Assembly (NCBI RefSeq): GCF_002953215.1
Contig: NZ_CP026378.1
Location: 62,001-126,000 of the forward strand
Direction: 5' to 3'
DNA from: Mixta calida
GTDB taxonomy: Bacteria; Pseudomonadota; Gammaproteobacteria; Enterobacterales; Enterobacteriaceae
Length of the DNA: 64,000 nucleotides
The notes beneath the pieces are model-generated. The model was not told the origin of the DNA. It was given only the letters and a program-made list of their open reading frames with translations, and made no database searches. A program made the translations under genes and the position numbers. Of the stretch, positions 11,702 through 23,666 are shown one piece after another. Position 1 is the stretch's first letter. Each line of letters starts with the position of its first letter.

Positions 11702-13105
11702 GTGTCACTTTCGCTTTGGCAACAGTGTCTTGCCCGTTTGCAGGATGAACTACCTGCCACTGAATTCAGCATGTGGATACGTCCGCTACAGGCTGAACTG
11801 AACGACAATACGCTGGCCTTATATGCCCCGAATCGGTTCGTGCTCGACTGGGTAAGAGATAAATATCTCAATAATATCAATGGCCTGCTTAACGATTTTT
11901 GCGGCGCGGATGCTCCACAGCTGCGTTTTGAAGTCGGCAGCAAGCCGGTGGTGCAGTCGATTCCGCAGCCGGCCGTGACCAGCAACGCCAGCTTCGCCGC
12001 GCCGGTCGCCGCCAGCGTGGCGCCGGTGCAGCCTGCGGCGCGTCCCAGCTGGGATAGCGTGCCCGCGCCGGCCGAGCGCTCCTGGCGATCCAACGTCAAC
12101 GCCAAACATAACTTTGATAACTTCGTCGAGGGTAAATCCAACCAGCTGGCGCGCGCGGCGGCGCGACAGGTGGCGGACAATCCCGGCGGCGCCTATAACC
12201 CGCTGTTCCTTTATGGCGGCACCGGCCTCGGCAAAACGCACCTGCTGCACGCGGTGGGCAACGGCATCATCGCCCGCAAGCCCAATGCGAAAGTGGTCTA
12301 TATGCACTCCGAGCGCTTTGTGCAGGATATGGTGAAGGCGCTGCAAAACAACGCCATTGAAGAATTTAAGCGCTACTACCGTTCGGTCGACGCGCTGCTG
12401 ATCGATGATATTCAGTTCTTCGCCAATAAAGAGCGCTCGCAGGAAGAGTTTTTTCACACCTTCAATGCGCTGCTGGAAGGCAATCAGCAAATTATCCTGA
12501 CCTCCGACCGTTATCCGAAAGAGATCAACGGTGTGGAAGATCGCCTGAAATCCCGCTTCGGCTGGGGGCTGACGGTGGCCATCGAGCCGCCTGAGCTGGA
12601 AACTCGCGTCGCGATTTTGATGAAAAAAGCGGACGAGAACGACATCTGTCTGCCCGGCGAAGTGGCCTTCTTTATCGCCAAGCGCCTGCGTTCCAACGTG
12701 CGCGAACTGGAAGGGGCGCTGAACCGCGTTATCGCCAACGCCAACTTTACCGGCCGCGCCATTACTATCGATTTCGTGCGCGAGGCGCTGCGCGATCTGC
12801 TGGCGCTGCAGGAAAAGCTGGTGACCATCGACAATATTCAGAAGACGGTGGCGGAGTATTACAAGATCAAGGTGGCTGACCTGCTCTCTAAACGCCGTTC
12901 GCGCTCCGTGGCGCGCCCGCGCCAGATGGCGATGGCGATGGCGAAAGAGCTGACCAACCACAGCCTGCCGGAGATCGGTGACGCTTTCGGGGGTCGCGAC
13001 CACACTACCGTGCTGCATGCCTGCCGTAAAATCGAGCAGCTACGCGAAGAAAGTCACGACATTAAAGAAGATTTTTCAAATTTAATCAGAACATTATCTT
13101 CCTGA
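11702..13105 (+). CDS. dnaA: Chromosomal replication initiator DnaA
   Basis: DnaA binds DnaA boxes and melts oriC. The GTG at 11702 is chosen because it follows GAGTCCGCC exactly as in E. coli and gives 467 residues, the E. coli length; upstream in-frame extension to 11648 is not needed. Domain I ([17 protein letters not shown]) binds DnaB and DiaA, and a Pro/Ala-rich linker follows. The AAA+ core has Walker A GGTGLGKT at 172-179 and Walker [10 protein letters not shown]. Domain IV has the DnaA-box-binding signature [17 protein letters not shown]. dnaN begins 4 bases after the stop. Confidence 0.98.
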   Translation: MSLSLWQQCLARLQDELPATEFSMWIRPLQAELNDNTLALYAPNRFVLDWVRDKYLNNINGLLNDFCGADAPQLRFEVGSKPVVQSIPQPAVTSNASFAAPVAASVAPVQPAARPSWDSVPAPAERSWRSNVNAKHNFDNFVEGKSNQLARAAARQVADNPGGAYNPLFLYGGTGLGKTHLLHAVGNGIIARKPNAKVVYMHSERFVQDMVKALQNNAIEEFKRYYRSVDALLIDDIQFFANKERSQEEFFHTFNALLEGNQQIILTSDRYPKEINGVEDRLKSRFGWGLTVAIEPPELETRVAILMKKADENDICLPGEVAFFIAKRLRSNVRELEGALNRVIANANFTGRAITIDFVREALRDLLALQEKLVTIDNIQKTVAEYYKIKVADLLSKRRSRSVARPRQMAMAMAKELTNHSLPEIGDAFGGRDHTTVLHACRKIEQLREESHDIKEDFSNLIRTLSS

Positions 13106-13109
13106 CGCT

Positions 13110-14210
13110 ATGAAATTTATTGTAGAACGCGAGCAATTACTTAAACCGCTGCAGCAGGTGAGCGGTCCGTTAGGCGGTCGTCCGACGCTGCCGATTCTGG
13201 GCAACCTGTTAATGCAAGTGAATGACGGCAGCCTGTCGCTGACCGGCACCGATCTGGAGATGGAGATGGTGGCGCGCGTCGCGCTGACGCAGCCGCATGA
13301 GCCAGGCGCCACTACCGTGCCGGCGCGTAAGTTCCTTGATATCTGCCGTGGTCTGCCGGAAGGCGCCGAGATCAGCGTGGTGCTGGAAGGCGACAGAATG
13401 CTGGTGCGCTCCGGCCGCAGCCGCTTTTCGCTCTCCACCCTGCCCGCCAGCGACTTCCCGAATCTGGACGACTGGCAGAGCGAGGTAGAGTTTACTCTGC
13501 CGCAGGCGACGCTAAAGCGCCTGATTGAGGCGACGCAGTTCTCAATGGCGCATCAGGATGTGCGTTATTACCTCAACGGCATGCTGTTTGAAACCGAAGG
13601 TGAAGAGTTGCGCACCGTCGCGACCGACGGACACCGCCTGGCGGTCTGTTCGATGCCGGTCGGCCAGTCGCTGCCGAACCATTCGGTGATCGTGCCGCGT
13701 AAAGGCGTCACCGAGCTGGTGCGTATGCTGGACGGCGGCGACACGCCGTTGCAAATTCAGATTGGCGGCAGCAACATTCGCGCGCACGTCGGCGACTTTA
13801 TCTTCACCTCCAAGCTGGTGGATGGTCGTTTTCCAGACTACCGTCGCGTGCTGCCGAAAAACCCGGACAAAACGCTGGAGGCGGGATGCGATCTGCTGAA
13901 GCAGGCGTTCGCCCGCGCCGCGATTCTGTCGAATGAGAAATTCCGCGGCGTTCGACTCTATATCAGCCAAAACCAGCTGCGTATTACGGCGAACAACCCG
14001 GAACAGGAAGAAGCGGAAGAGATCCTCGACGTCACCTATGGCGGCAGCGATCTGGAGATCGGCTTTAACGTCAGTTACGTGCTGGATGTGCTGAACGCGC
14101 TGAAGTGCGAAAATGTGCGTCTGCTGCTGACCGACTCGGTATCCAGCGTACAGATTGAAGATGAGGCGAGTCAAAGCGCCGCGTATGTCGTGATGCCGAT
14201 GCGTCTTTGA
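13110..14210 (+). CDS. dnaN: DNA polymerase III beta sliding clamp
   Basis: The beta clamp encircles DNA and tethers polymerase III and other repair and replication enzymes. Its 366 residues equal E. coli. The N-terminus (MKFIVEREQLLKPLQQVSG) and C-terminus (AAYVVMPMRL) match the family; the latter closes the hydrophobic cleft that receives clamp-binding motifs. It is 4 bases downstream of dnaA, so it is probably co-transcribed. Confidence 0.98.
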   Translation: MKFIVEREQLLKPLQQVSGPLGGRPTLPILGNLLMQVNDGSLSLTGTDLEMEMVARVALTQPHEPGATTVPARKFLDICRGLPEGAEISVVLEGDRMLVRSGRSRFSLSTLPASDFPNLDDWQSEVEFTLPQATLKRLIEATQFSMAHQDVRYYLNGMLFETEGEELRTVATDGHRLAVCSMPVGQSLPNHSVIVPRKGVTELVRMLDGGDTPLQIQIGGSNIRAHVGDFIFTSKLVDGRFPDYRRVLPKNPDKTLEAGCDLLKQAFARAAILSNEKFRGVRLYISQNQLRITANNPEQEEAEEILDVTYGGSDLEIGFNVSYVLDVLNALKCENVRLLLTDSVSSVQIEDEASQSAAYVVMPMRL

Positions 14211-14450
14211 CGGGTAACGCAGGCGTTGTCAGCGCGGCTGCGCGGGTGACGTCTGGCGACTCATCTGCGAGCTGGAGAGCCGCTGACACGTCGTTCTCCA
14301 GTGCGCAGGCGCGGCTTGTAAAATGCCCGAACGCCCCCATATTGTTATGACCAGTAAGCATTTACTCATGTTTGGCTCGTCTCCCGGCCTGAGAAACGCC
14401 TGCCGCAGAATAACGGCGCCTGCTGTCACGCCATCTCTTTGGATTATTTC
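14211..14450 (+). other. Structured dnaN-recF spacer
   Basis: These 240 bases separate dnaN from recF, which abut in E. coli. No ORF with a good start was seen. TGTCAGCGCGGCT (about 14227-14239) and AGCCGCTGACA (about 14278-14288) can form an 11-bp stem with a 2-base bulge, and CTGGAGAG / TTCTCCAG can form a competing internal stem. Function is unknown; a transcript-level control or a recF promoter are both possible. Confidence 0.55.
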
Positions 14451-17962
<3,512 letters not shown>

Positions 17963-17973
17963 CCGAAGTATCT

Positions 17974-18002
17974 ATGCCGTGCGTCTGCGCGGCATTTTTT
18001 TT
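17974..18002 (+). terminator. gyrB terminator
   Basis: ATGCCG (17974-17979) pairs with CGGCAT (17990-17995), followed directly by an eight-T run. Standard rho-independent terminator. Confidence 0.9.
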
Positions 18003-18054
18003 ATCCAGCCGTTGGCTGTAACAGGACGTTAGAAGCGTAATTAAGGAGCATTAA

Positions 18055-18453
18055 ATGGGATTGTTTGATCAGGTTGCCGGTATGTTATTGAACGGCGATG
18101 CGGCTAAATATCAGGCTATTTTAAGCTGGGTTAACCAGCAGGGCGGCGTCCAGGCGCTGCTGGAAAAATTTCGCCATGGCGGCTTTGGCGAAATCGTGAT
18201 GACATGGCTGAGCAGCGCGGAGGCGAACAAATTCCTCAGCGCCGAGCAGGTGCTTGCCGTCCTCGGCAGCCCGGCGCTGGCTCAGCTTGGCGCAAAATTA
18301 GGCATTGATACCCAGGCGGCCTCTTCGCTGTTGGCGCAATATTTGCCGAATATCATCGATGCGCTTTCGCCTAAAGGCGAAGTACATGAATCAGCCGACA
18401 ACGATTTACTGGCCGCAGGGATGGACCTGCTGAAAGGCAAACTGTTCAGTTAA
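18055..18453 (+). CDS. yidB: YidB family protein (DUF937)
   Basis: A 132-residue protein recognisable as YidB by MGLFDQVAGMLLNG, AKYQAILSWVNQQGG and the tail LSPKGEVHE...DLLKGKLFS. Its position after gyrB is the E. coli one. The DUF937 fold is helical and its biochemical role is unknown. A Shine-Dalgarno (AAGGAG at about 18043-18048) precedes the ATG. It has its own transcription unit, since the gyrB terminator lies just upstream. Confidence 0.95.
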   Translation: MGLFDQVAGMLLNGDAAKYQAILSWVNQQGGVQALLEKFRHGGFGEIVMTWLSSAEANKFLSAEQVLAVLGSPALAQLGAKLGIDTQAASSLLAQYLPNIIDALSPKGEVHESADNDLLAAGMDLLKGKLFS

Positions 18454-19147
18454 TCTGCGTGTTTTTACACCGTTTCATCATGCTGCGGCGTGTTGAAACG
18501 GTGCTTCCATTCTTCCCGCTTGCCGTATCGTGAGTACGGTTTCCCTGGGGATCGCGCCAGGATGAAAGCGCATTCTGTCATCCTGAAGACGCTTAAGCCC
18601 ATTATTTATTACTTTCGCTATGGATGGCACGCCGTTGCTGCCGGACCCTACTATTCACCTGCGATTGTCAGGCGTAGATGCGATCGTTCTTAAGCCGACC
18701 ATTTTCTCTCTTCGTTAGCTCAGAGGAGGCGTTTGCTCTTCTGATTTCCTGCGTTATCAGGCACAACAACGATCGTTCCATGAATCACGGTAGATAACGT
18801 TTCCTTCGGTATACGTTCAGTTGATCGCCTCATAACGCAATTCAAGCGTTTCAAAGTGAGTGCTACTCATGCCGTTTGGCGCCAGATAAGGCGAAACAGT
18901 CGTGGGAAATAAGCGAGATCGCCTGCAAATTCTGCGAAGGCTGCCAGCATATTCATCATTTTTCTCATCGGAGCCGCCGTATTTCAGTTGTTAATGTTGC
19001 CGATGGTGGCACCGGCACCAGCCCAGGATTCACCTCTGTCGTAACGTCAGCCTCCTTCCCATTTCTCCCTTCCATGCAGAAACAAGCTGGTCACCGTGAG
19101 CGAGATCGCGCTAGCATTAAAGCAAATCGAAAACTGATGAGGACGTT
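18454..19147. other. 694-base spacer between yidB and yidA
   Basis: In E. coli this gap is short. Just after yidB a 10-bp inverted repeat (CACCGTTTCA 18468-18477 with TGAAACGGTG 18494-18503) forms a hairpin, lacking a clear T tail. A smaller hairpin CCGTA/TACGG lies near 18525-18541. Two short ORFs (18490-18693 and 18876-19157, the latter overlapping yidA by 10 bases) have no good ribosome site and no recognisable sequence, so I do not call them genes. It may be the remnant of a deleted or inserted element, or hold an RNA gene. Confidence 0.5.
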
Positions 19148-19957
19148 ATGGCGATAAAATTGATTGCGATTGATATGGACGGCACGCTGCTTAACCCACA
19201 GCACCAGATTTCGCCGCGCGTAAAAGAGGCCATCGGCCTGGCGCGCGATCAGGGCGTGCATATCGTGCTGACCACCGGACGTCCTTATATCGGTGTAGAA
19301 CGCTATCTGATGGAGCTGGATTTACAACAGGAAGGCCAGTACTGCATCACCAATAACGGCGCGCTGGTGCAGCGTGCGATCAACGGCGACTGCGTCGCGG
19401 AAACCACGCTCTCCTTTGACGACTATCTGAAGTTTGAACAGCTCTCACGCGAACTGGGCGTTCATTTCCAGGCGCTGGATAAATCGTCGCTTTATACGGC
19501 GAATAAAGACATCAGCGAATACACCATCCACGAAGCGTATCTGACCGGCATTCCGGTGCGTTACCGCGCGGTTGAGGAGATGGATCGCTCGCTGACTTTC
19601 CCGAAAGTGATGATGATCGACAAGCCTCAGCTGCTGGATGCGGCTATCGCCCGCCTGCCGCAGGAGGCGCAGCAGAATTACACCATCCTGAAAAGCGCCC
19701 CTTACTACCTGGAAATTCTTAATAAAAAGGTCAATAAAGGCACCGGCGTACATGCGCTGGCGCAGCAGCTGCATCTGACGCAGGATGAAATCATGGCCAT
19801 CGGCGACCAGGAAAACGATCTGGCGATGATAGAATATGCCGGCACCGGCGTAGCGATGGGCAACGCCATCGACTCGGTAATCGCCGTCAGCCAGTTTGTG
19901 ACTAAAACCAACGCGGAAGATGGCGTGGCGCACGCTATCGAAAAATTTGTGTTGTAA
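19148..19957 (+). CDS. yidA: HAD-family sugar-phosphatase YidA
   Basis: A 269-residue Cof-type HAD phosphatase active in E. coli on small phosphosugars. HAD motif I IDMDGTLLN is at residues 8-16, motif II TTGRP follows near 41, the motif III Lys lies in the NKKVNKG region and motif IV is GDQENDLAMI. The IIB cap lies between motifs II and III. SD GAGGACG precedes the ATG. It sits three bases upstream of yidR, so the two are probably co-transcribed. Confidence 0.96.
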   Translation: MAIKLIAIDMDGTLLNPQHQISPRVKEAIGLARDQGVHIVLTTGRPYIGVERYLMELDLQQEGQYCITNNGALVQRAINGDCVAETTLSFDDYLKFEQLSRELGVHFQALDKSSLYTANKDISEYTIHEAYLTGIPVRYRAVEEMDRSLTFPKVMMIDKPQLLDAAIARLPQEAQQNYTILKSAPYYLEILNKKVNKGTGVHALAQQLHLTQDEIMAIGDQENDLAMIEYAGTGVAMGNAIDSVIAVSQFVTKTNAEDGVAHAIEKFVL

Positions 19958-19960
19958 ACC

Positions 19961-21229
19961 ATGAGCGAAAAGCAGCTTACCTTTGCCCCGCGCAACCATC
20001 AGTTGACCAACATCAACGTCTGGACCGCCGACAGTCAGTGGCTGGTGTATGACGTGCGTCCTTCCGGCGCCTCCTTTACCGGCCTGACCGTAGAGCGCGT
20101 CAACGTCGAGAGCGGCGCGACGGAGATCCTTTATCAGGCGCGCAATGGCGCGCACGTCGGCGTGGTGACCGCCAGCCCCGATATGCCGCCGCGCTATGTC
20201 TGCATTCATGGACCGGAACATCCTGATGCCAGTTGGCGCTATGACTTTCATCATCGTCGCGGCGTCATAATTCAGAACGGCGCGGCGGAGAACCTCGACG
20301 CCTGCGATATCACGCCGCCTTTTACGCCGGGCGCGCTGCGCGGCGGCTCGCACGTCCATGTCTTCAGCCCGGACGGCAGCCGCCTCAGCTTTACCTATAA
20401 CGATCATGTGATGCACGAGTGGGACACGCGGGAGGATTTACGTAACGTTGGCGTCGCCGTTCCGCTGCATGCTGTCTGCCCGGCGAAGCAGCATCCGCGG
20501 GAATATGACGGCAGCCATTTCTGCGTACTGGTGAGCAAAACCACCGCGTCGCCGCAGCCCGGCAGCAATGAAATCAGCCGCGCTTATGAGGAGGGCTGGA
20601 TTGGCGCGCAGGGCTACCGTCGCCCGGACGGCAGCCGCCAGCGCTGGGCGCTGGCGTTTATCGGCGATACGCGGGCGGAGAACGGCGATGTCGTGCCGGA
20701 GGTGTTTGTGGCCGATCTGCCGGAAAAGCTGAGCGACTATGCGCAGCCGGGCGACGCGCCATTGGAAGGGACGGAAACCCAACTGCCTGCACCGCCGCGC
20801 GACGTAACGCAGCGTCGACTGACCTTTACCCATCAGCGCCGCTATCCCGGCCTTGCGACGCAGCCGCGCCACTGGCTGCGCAGCAACGCGGACGGCAGCG
20901 AAATCGCCTTTCTGATGCGTGACGAGGCGGGCGTGGTGCAGCTGTGGAGCATTTCGCCCTGCGGCGGCGAACCGCGTCAGATTACCCGGAGCGCGCACGA
21001 TATTCAGTCGGCGTTTAGTTGGCATCCGGCGGGCGGGCAACTGGCGTTTATCTGCGACAACAGCGTGATGCTGTGCGACAGCCAGAGCGGTGAAATGCGC
21101 CGACTGACGCCGCGCAACGCCATGCCACCGTCAGGCGACGCGGTAGTATTCTCGCCCGATGGCCGTCAGATCGCCTTTATGCAGGATGTTGACGGCTATC
21201 GGCAGATATTTACGGTTGCGGTGAGTTAA
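19961..21229 (+). CDS. yidR: YidR: DUF3748, TolB-like beta-propeller protein
   Basis: A 422-residue protein with repeated propeller blades of the TolB/WD40-like type (for example SQWLVYDVRPSG, FSPDGSRLSFTYND, FSWHPAGGQLAFICDN, FSPDGRQIAFMQD). It matches YidR in length and in its position beside yidQ and ibpA. No signal peptide is seen, so it is probably cytoplasmic. Its substrate is unknown; propellers of this kind also occur in oligogalacturonate lyase relatives. The end overlaps the convergent yidQ by 20 bases. Confidence 0.88.
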   Translation: MSEKQLTFAPRNHQLTNINVWTADSQWLVYDVRPSGASFTGLTVERVNVESGATEILYQARNGAHVGVVTASPDMPPRYVCIHGPEHPDASWRYDFHHRRGVIIQNGAAENLDACDITPPFTPGALRGGSHVHVFSPDGSRLSFTYNDHVMHEWDTREDLRNVGVAVPLHAVCPAKQHPREYDGSHFCVLVSKTTASPQPGSNEISRAYEEGWIGAQGYRRPDGSRQRWALAFIGDTRAENGDVVPEVFVADLPEKLSDYAQPGDAPLEGTETQLPAPPRDVTQRRLTFTHQRRYPGLATQPRHWLRSNADGSEIAFLMRDEAGVVQLWSISPCGGEPRQITRSAHDIQSAFSWHPAGGQLAFICDNSVMLCDSQSGEMRRLTPRNAMPPSGDAVVFSPDGRQIAFMQDVDGYRQIFTVAVS

Positions 21230-21578
21230 TCGCCAGCGGCGCGGCCTGCGCCAGGTTTTCCTGGGTTTTCGCCAGCCGCTCTGCTTCAATTACGCGCGCC
21301 CGCGGCGAATCGATAGCCTGGCAGTCGTCGGCGCGCATATAGTCCCAGGGAAGCAGGACGGTATCCAGCACGGCAGAGAAAGGAAGGTCGATCAGGGCCA
21401 GCGGCTTCATCACCCAGCTGCTCTTATCGTCGGTAAGCACTTCGGCGCTGGCGCGGGTGCCGGGATAGTAACCCTGGCTGGCGCCGGTATGTGACATCAT
21501 GCTGGAACAGCCAGAAGTAGTGATTAATGCGCTACAGGCCAGAAGCCCCGCCAAACGGTATTTTTGTATTAATTTCAT
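21210..21578 (-). CDS. yidQ: YceK/YidQ family lipoprotein
   Basis: A small outer-membrane-type lipoprotein. I start it at ATG 21578 because AAGGG at 21588-21592 is correctly spaced, giving MKLIQKYRLAGLLACSAL with a cleavage site before the Cys of TTSGC; upstream in-frame ATGs at 21587 and 21599 are less well served. The mature part has the family signature SSMMSHTG...YYPGTRAS...LPFSAVLDTVLLPWD. The C-terminal third is divergent. The neighbours (yidR, ibpA) are as in E. coli. Function is unknown. Confidence 0.9.
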   Translation of the reverse strand: MKLIQKYRLAGLLACSALITTSGCSSMMSHTGASQGYYPGTRASAEVLTDDKSSWVMKPLALIDLPFSAVLDTVLLPWDYMRADDCQAIDSPRARVIEAERLAKTQENLAQAAPLAINSPQP

Positions 21579-21745
21579 CTGTTTCATCCCTTCAGTCATG
21601 GCTGAACGCCTGGCTGAGTGTCTTCGTCCGCGGCGGGGAAAAGGTCCCGGTCACTCTGTGGTGACTCGCGCCTTATGCATGACGATATCTTCCCCTGAGT
21701 GTATGACATTCTCTGTGCTTTGCTTAAAAAAATTGCAAATGGCTA

Positions 21746-21771
21746 CTTGAAAGAATGGCAGCTACCCCCAT
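21746..21771 (+). promoter_or_regulatory. Sigma-32 heat-shock promoter of ibpA
   Basis: CTTGAAA at 21746-21752 and CCCCAT at 21766-21771 are separated by 13 bases, a near-perfect match to the RpoH consensus (CTTGAA, 13-15, CCCCATNT). Transcription would start near 21780, giving a 5' leader of about 110 bases. Confidence 0.9.
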
Positions 21772-21861
21772 TTTCTTATCACGGTCAGCGCGGCATTCGC
21801 CGAATGGGTTCGCCAGCGTGACCGGACAGCCTGTCCGTGACGGAAGGCTGCGATTAACCTA

Positions 21862-21891
21862 CTCGCTGAAATTCAGGAGCTTTGTATTATG
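21862..21891 (+). promoter_or_regulatory. ROSE-type RNA thermometer hairpin over the ibpA start
   Basis: CTC-G-CTG (21862-21868) pairs with CAG-GAG (21874-21879) around a 5-base loop. The single bulged G at 21865 lies opposite the Shine-Dalgarno AGGAG (21875-21879), which is fully sequestered. This is the hallmark of the ROSE elements known upstream of enterobacterial ibpA genes: heat opens the hairpin and allows translation. Confidence 0.82.
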
Positions 21892-22305
21892 CGTAACTTC
21901 GACCTTTCTCCGCTCTATCGTTCCGCTATCGGTTTCGATCGTCTGTTTAATCTGCTGGAATCCAACCAGAACCAAAGCAATGGCGGCTACCCTCCGTACA
22001 ACGTTGAGCTGGTGGCTGAAAACCACTATCGCATCACCATTGCCGTGGCAGGCTTCGCGCAGAATGAGCTGGATATTACCGCTCACGACAACATGCTGAT
22101 CGTGCGCGGCGCTCATCCTGAAGAGCAGACAGAGCGTAAATACCTGTATCAGGGCATTGCCGAACGCAATTTCGAACGTAAATTCCAGCTGGCTGACCAT
22201 ATCGTGGTCCGCGACGCCCGTCTGGAAAACGGCCTGCTGTACATCGATCTGGAACGTATCGTGCCGGAAGAGATGAAACCGCGCCGCATCGAAATTCTCA
22301 GCTAA
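21889..22305 (+). CDS. ibpA: Small heat-shock protein IbpA
   Basis: A 138-residue alpha-crystallin family holdase that binds aggregating proteins and hands them to DnaK/ClpB. It begins [20 protein letters not shown] as in E. coli. The crystallin domain spans about residues 38-126, and the C-terminal RRIEI gives the I-x-I motif used for oligomer formation. It has a sigma-32 promoter and an RNA thermometer. No ibpB follows, whereas E. coli has ibpA-ibpB. Confidence 0.97.
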   Translation: MRNFDLSPLYRSAIGFDRLFNLLESNQNQSNGGYPPYNVELVAENHYRITIAVAGFAQNELDITAHDNMLIVRGAHPEEQTERKYLYQGIAERNFERKFQLADHIVVRDARLENGLLYIDLERIVPEEMKPRRIEILS

Positions 22306-22331
22306 TCTTTAGCCCGTTCATCAGCACCCTG

Positions 22332-22357
22332 ACGCCGCGGAAACGCGGCGTTGTTAT
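22332..22357. terminator. Hairpin between ibpA and eamA
   Basis: ACGCCGCG (22332-22339) pairs with CGCGGCGT (22344-22351) around a GAAA tetraloop. The tail TTGTTATA is only moderately T-rich. It lies between convergent genes and probably ends ibpA transcription. Confidence 0.65.
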
Positions 22358-22377
22358 ATCTTCATCCGGCTACGTCG

Positions 22378-23292
22378 TTATTCCTGCTGAACGCGGATAG
22401 CGCGCAGCGGTTTCAAGCGCCCGCCGAAGACATTCATCACCAACCCAACTACGACAACGGCCGCGCCGATAAGTTGTTGCGTGGAAAGCGTTTCGTCCAA
22501 TAACAGCGCCGCGCTCAACAAACCTACCACCGGCACCAGCAGCGAGAGCGGCGCCACGCGCCAGGTTTCATAGCGGCCCAGCAGCGAACCCCAGATGCCG
22601 TAACCTACTACCGTGGCGATAAACGCCAGGTAAATCAGCGCCAGTATCGTGGTTAACTGAATATGCATCAGGCTCTCAGCGATGGCGTCGCGCCCTTCAA
22701 ACAGCCAGGAGCAGGCGAAAAAGGGCCCGATGGGTACCAGCGCGCTCCAGACCACCAGCGACATAATCGGTACGCTTCCGCTACGCATAATGACTCTGTT
22801 GGTGATATTGCCCATGCCCCAGCAGAGCGCGGCGGCCAGCGTCATCAGCATGGTGGTCAGCGTCACGCCGCCCACGGCGGACGCGTTCTGTCCTGCCGTC
22901 GCCAGCAACACCATGCCGCCAGTGGCGATGGCGATGCCGGCGATGTGGTACCACCGCAGCTTTTCCGCCAGCAGCAGCGCGCCAAGCAACAGCGTGAAGA
23001 AAGCCTGCGCCTGCAATACCAGCGACGCCAGCCCGGCAGGCATGCCAAGATTGATGGCTAAAAACAGAAAGGCGAACTGACCAAAGCTGATAGTGAGCCC
23101 GTACAGCAGCAGCAGGCGCAGCGGAATACGCGGCGGACGCACGAAAAAGATCGCGGGCAGCGCCACCAGGGTAAAACGCAGCCCGGCCAGCAGAAACGGC
23201 GGCATCCCGTGCAACCCTACTTTAATCACGACGAAATTCACGCCCCACGCCACCACCACGCAGAGCGCCAGCAACAGATCTTTGATAGCCAT
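22378..23292 (-). CDS. eamA: O-acetylserine/cysteine exporter EamA (DMT family)
   Basis: A ten-helix drug/metabolite transporter with two EamA repeats. It strongly resembles E. coli EamA, for example VVIKVGLHGMPPFLLAGLRF, INLGMPAGLASLVLQAQAFF and GRYETWRVAPLSLLVPVVGL. EamA exports cysteine-pathway metabolites from the inner membrane. The length is 304 residues against about 299. It is transcribed alone, convergent with ibpA. Substrate assignment rests on this similarity only. Confidence 0.87.
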   Translation of the reverse strand: MAIKDLLLALCVVVAWGVNFVVIKVGLHGMPPFLLAGLRFTLVALPAIFFVRPPRIPLRLLLLYGLTISFGQFAFLFLAINLGMPAGLASLVLQAQAFFTLLLGALLLAEKLRWYHIAGIAIATGGMVLLATAGQNASAVGGVTLTTMLMTLAAALCWGMGNITNRVIMRSGSVPIMSLVVWSALVPIGPFFACSWLFEGRDAIAESLMHIQLTTILALIYLAFIATVVGYGIWGSLLGRYETWRVAPLSLLVPVVGLLSAALLLDETLSTQQLIGAAVVVVGLVMNVFGGRLKPLRAIRVQQE

Positions 23293-23491
23293 GTTTTCTC
23301 CTGCCTGTCAGATGAAAAACGGCGGCATCGCTTTCAGCTCAGCGGGAAACGGTCAGTCAGAGCCGGGAACGAATGCTTAGCGCCGAAAAAAGAAATGAGA
23401 AAAGCGTTAACGAAAAATCACCTTTTCATTAACTTACTCATAAATGTCGCTGTTTGATATATACAGATCGTAATGATATGGAGGGAGACAA
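23293..23491 (+). promoter_or_regulatory. Leader of the small ORF at 23492
   Basis: No gene is visible from the eamA start to 23491. A plausible sigma-70 promoter for the plus strand is TTACTC (23434-23439) with TATATA (23458-23463), an 18-base spacer. GGAGGGAGA at 23480-23488 is a very strong ribosome site for the ATG at 23492. Confidence 0.45.
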
Positions 23492-23587
23492 ATGCGCGGC
23501 GACAGCCGAAAACGCCGTGACGGGAAAAGCGCGCGGGAGAAAGCGCCGCTGACGCCCAGCGCATTTCGCAGGCTGGGCTTTTTATAG
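23492..23587 (+). CDS. Candidate 31-residue basic small protein
   Basis: A short ORF preceded by an unusually strong Shine-Dalgarno (GGAGGGAGA, 4 bases from the ATG). It encodes a very basic peptide beginning MRGDSRKRRDGKSAREKA and ending SAFRRLGFL. It lies between eamA and avtA, both on the opposite strand, so it would be an independent unit. The stem of a rho-independent terminator occupies its last dozen codons, and the stop codon (23585-23587) falls just after the T run. I recognise no family. It could be a small protein, or the terminator of a small RNA whose ORF is fortuitous. Confidence 0.45.
   Translation: MRGDSRKRRDGKSAREKAPLTPSAFRRLGFL
23554..23583 (+). terminator. Plus-strand terminator inside the small ORF
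   Basis: GCCCAGC (23554-23560) pairs with GCTGGGC (23572-23578), followed by T5 (23579-23583). No annotated plus-strand gene lies upstream nearer than ibpA, which has its own hairpin, so this stem implies a short plus-strand transcript. Confidence 0.75.
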
Positions 23588-23666
23588 GTTGGTCTTTTAC
23601 CCCGGCCAAAACCGTGCCGAAGACAACAGGGCGGCAGCCATTTTTTGCGATCTGCCGCCGCGTTGG

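Noticed and set aside
18876-19157. 93-codon ORF running into yidA
   Set aside because: No ribosome site, no recognisable sequence, and it overlaps the well-supported yidA start.
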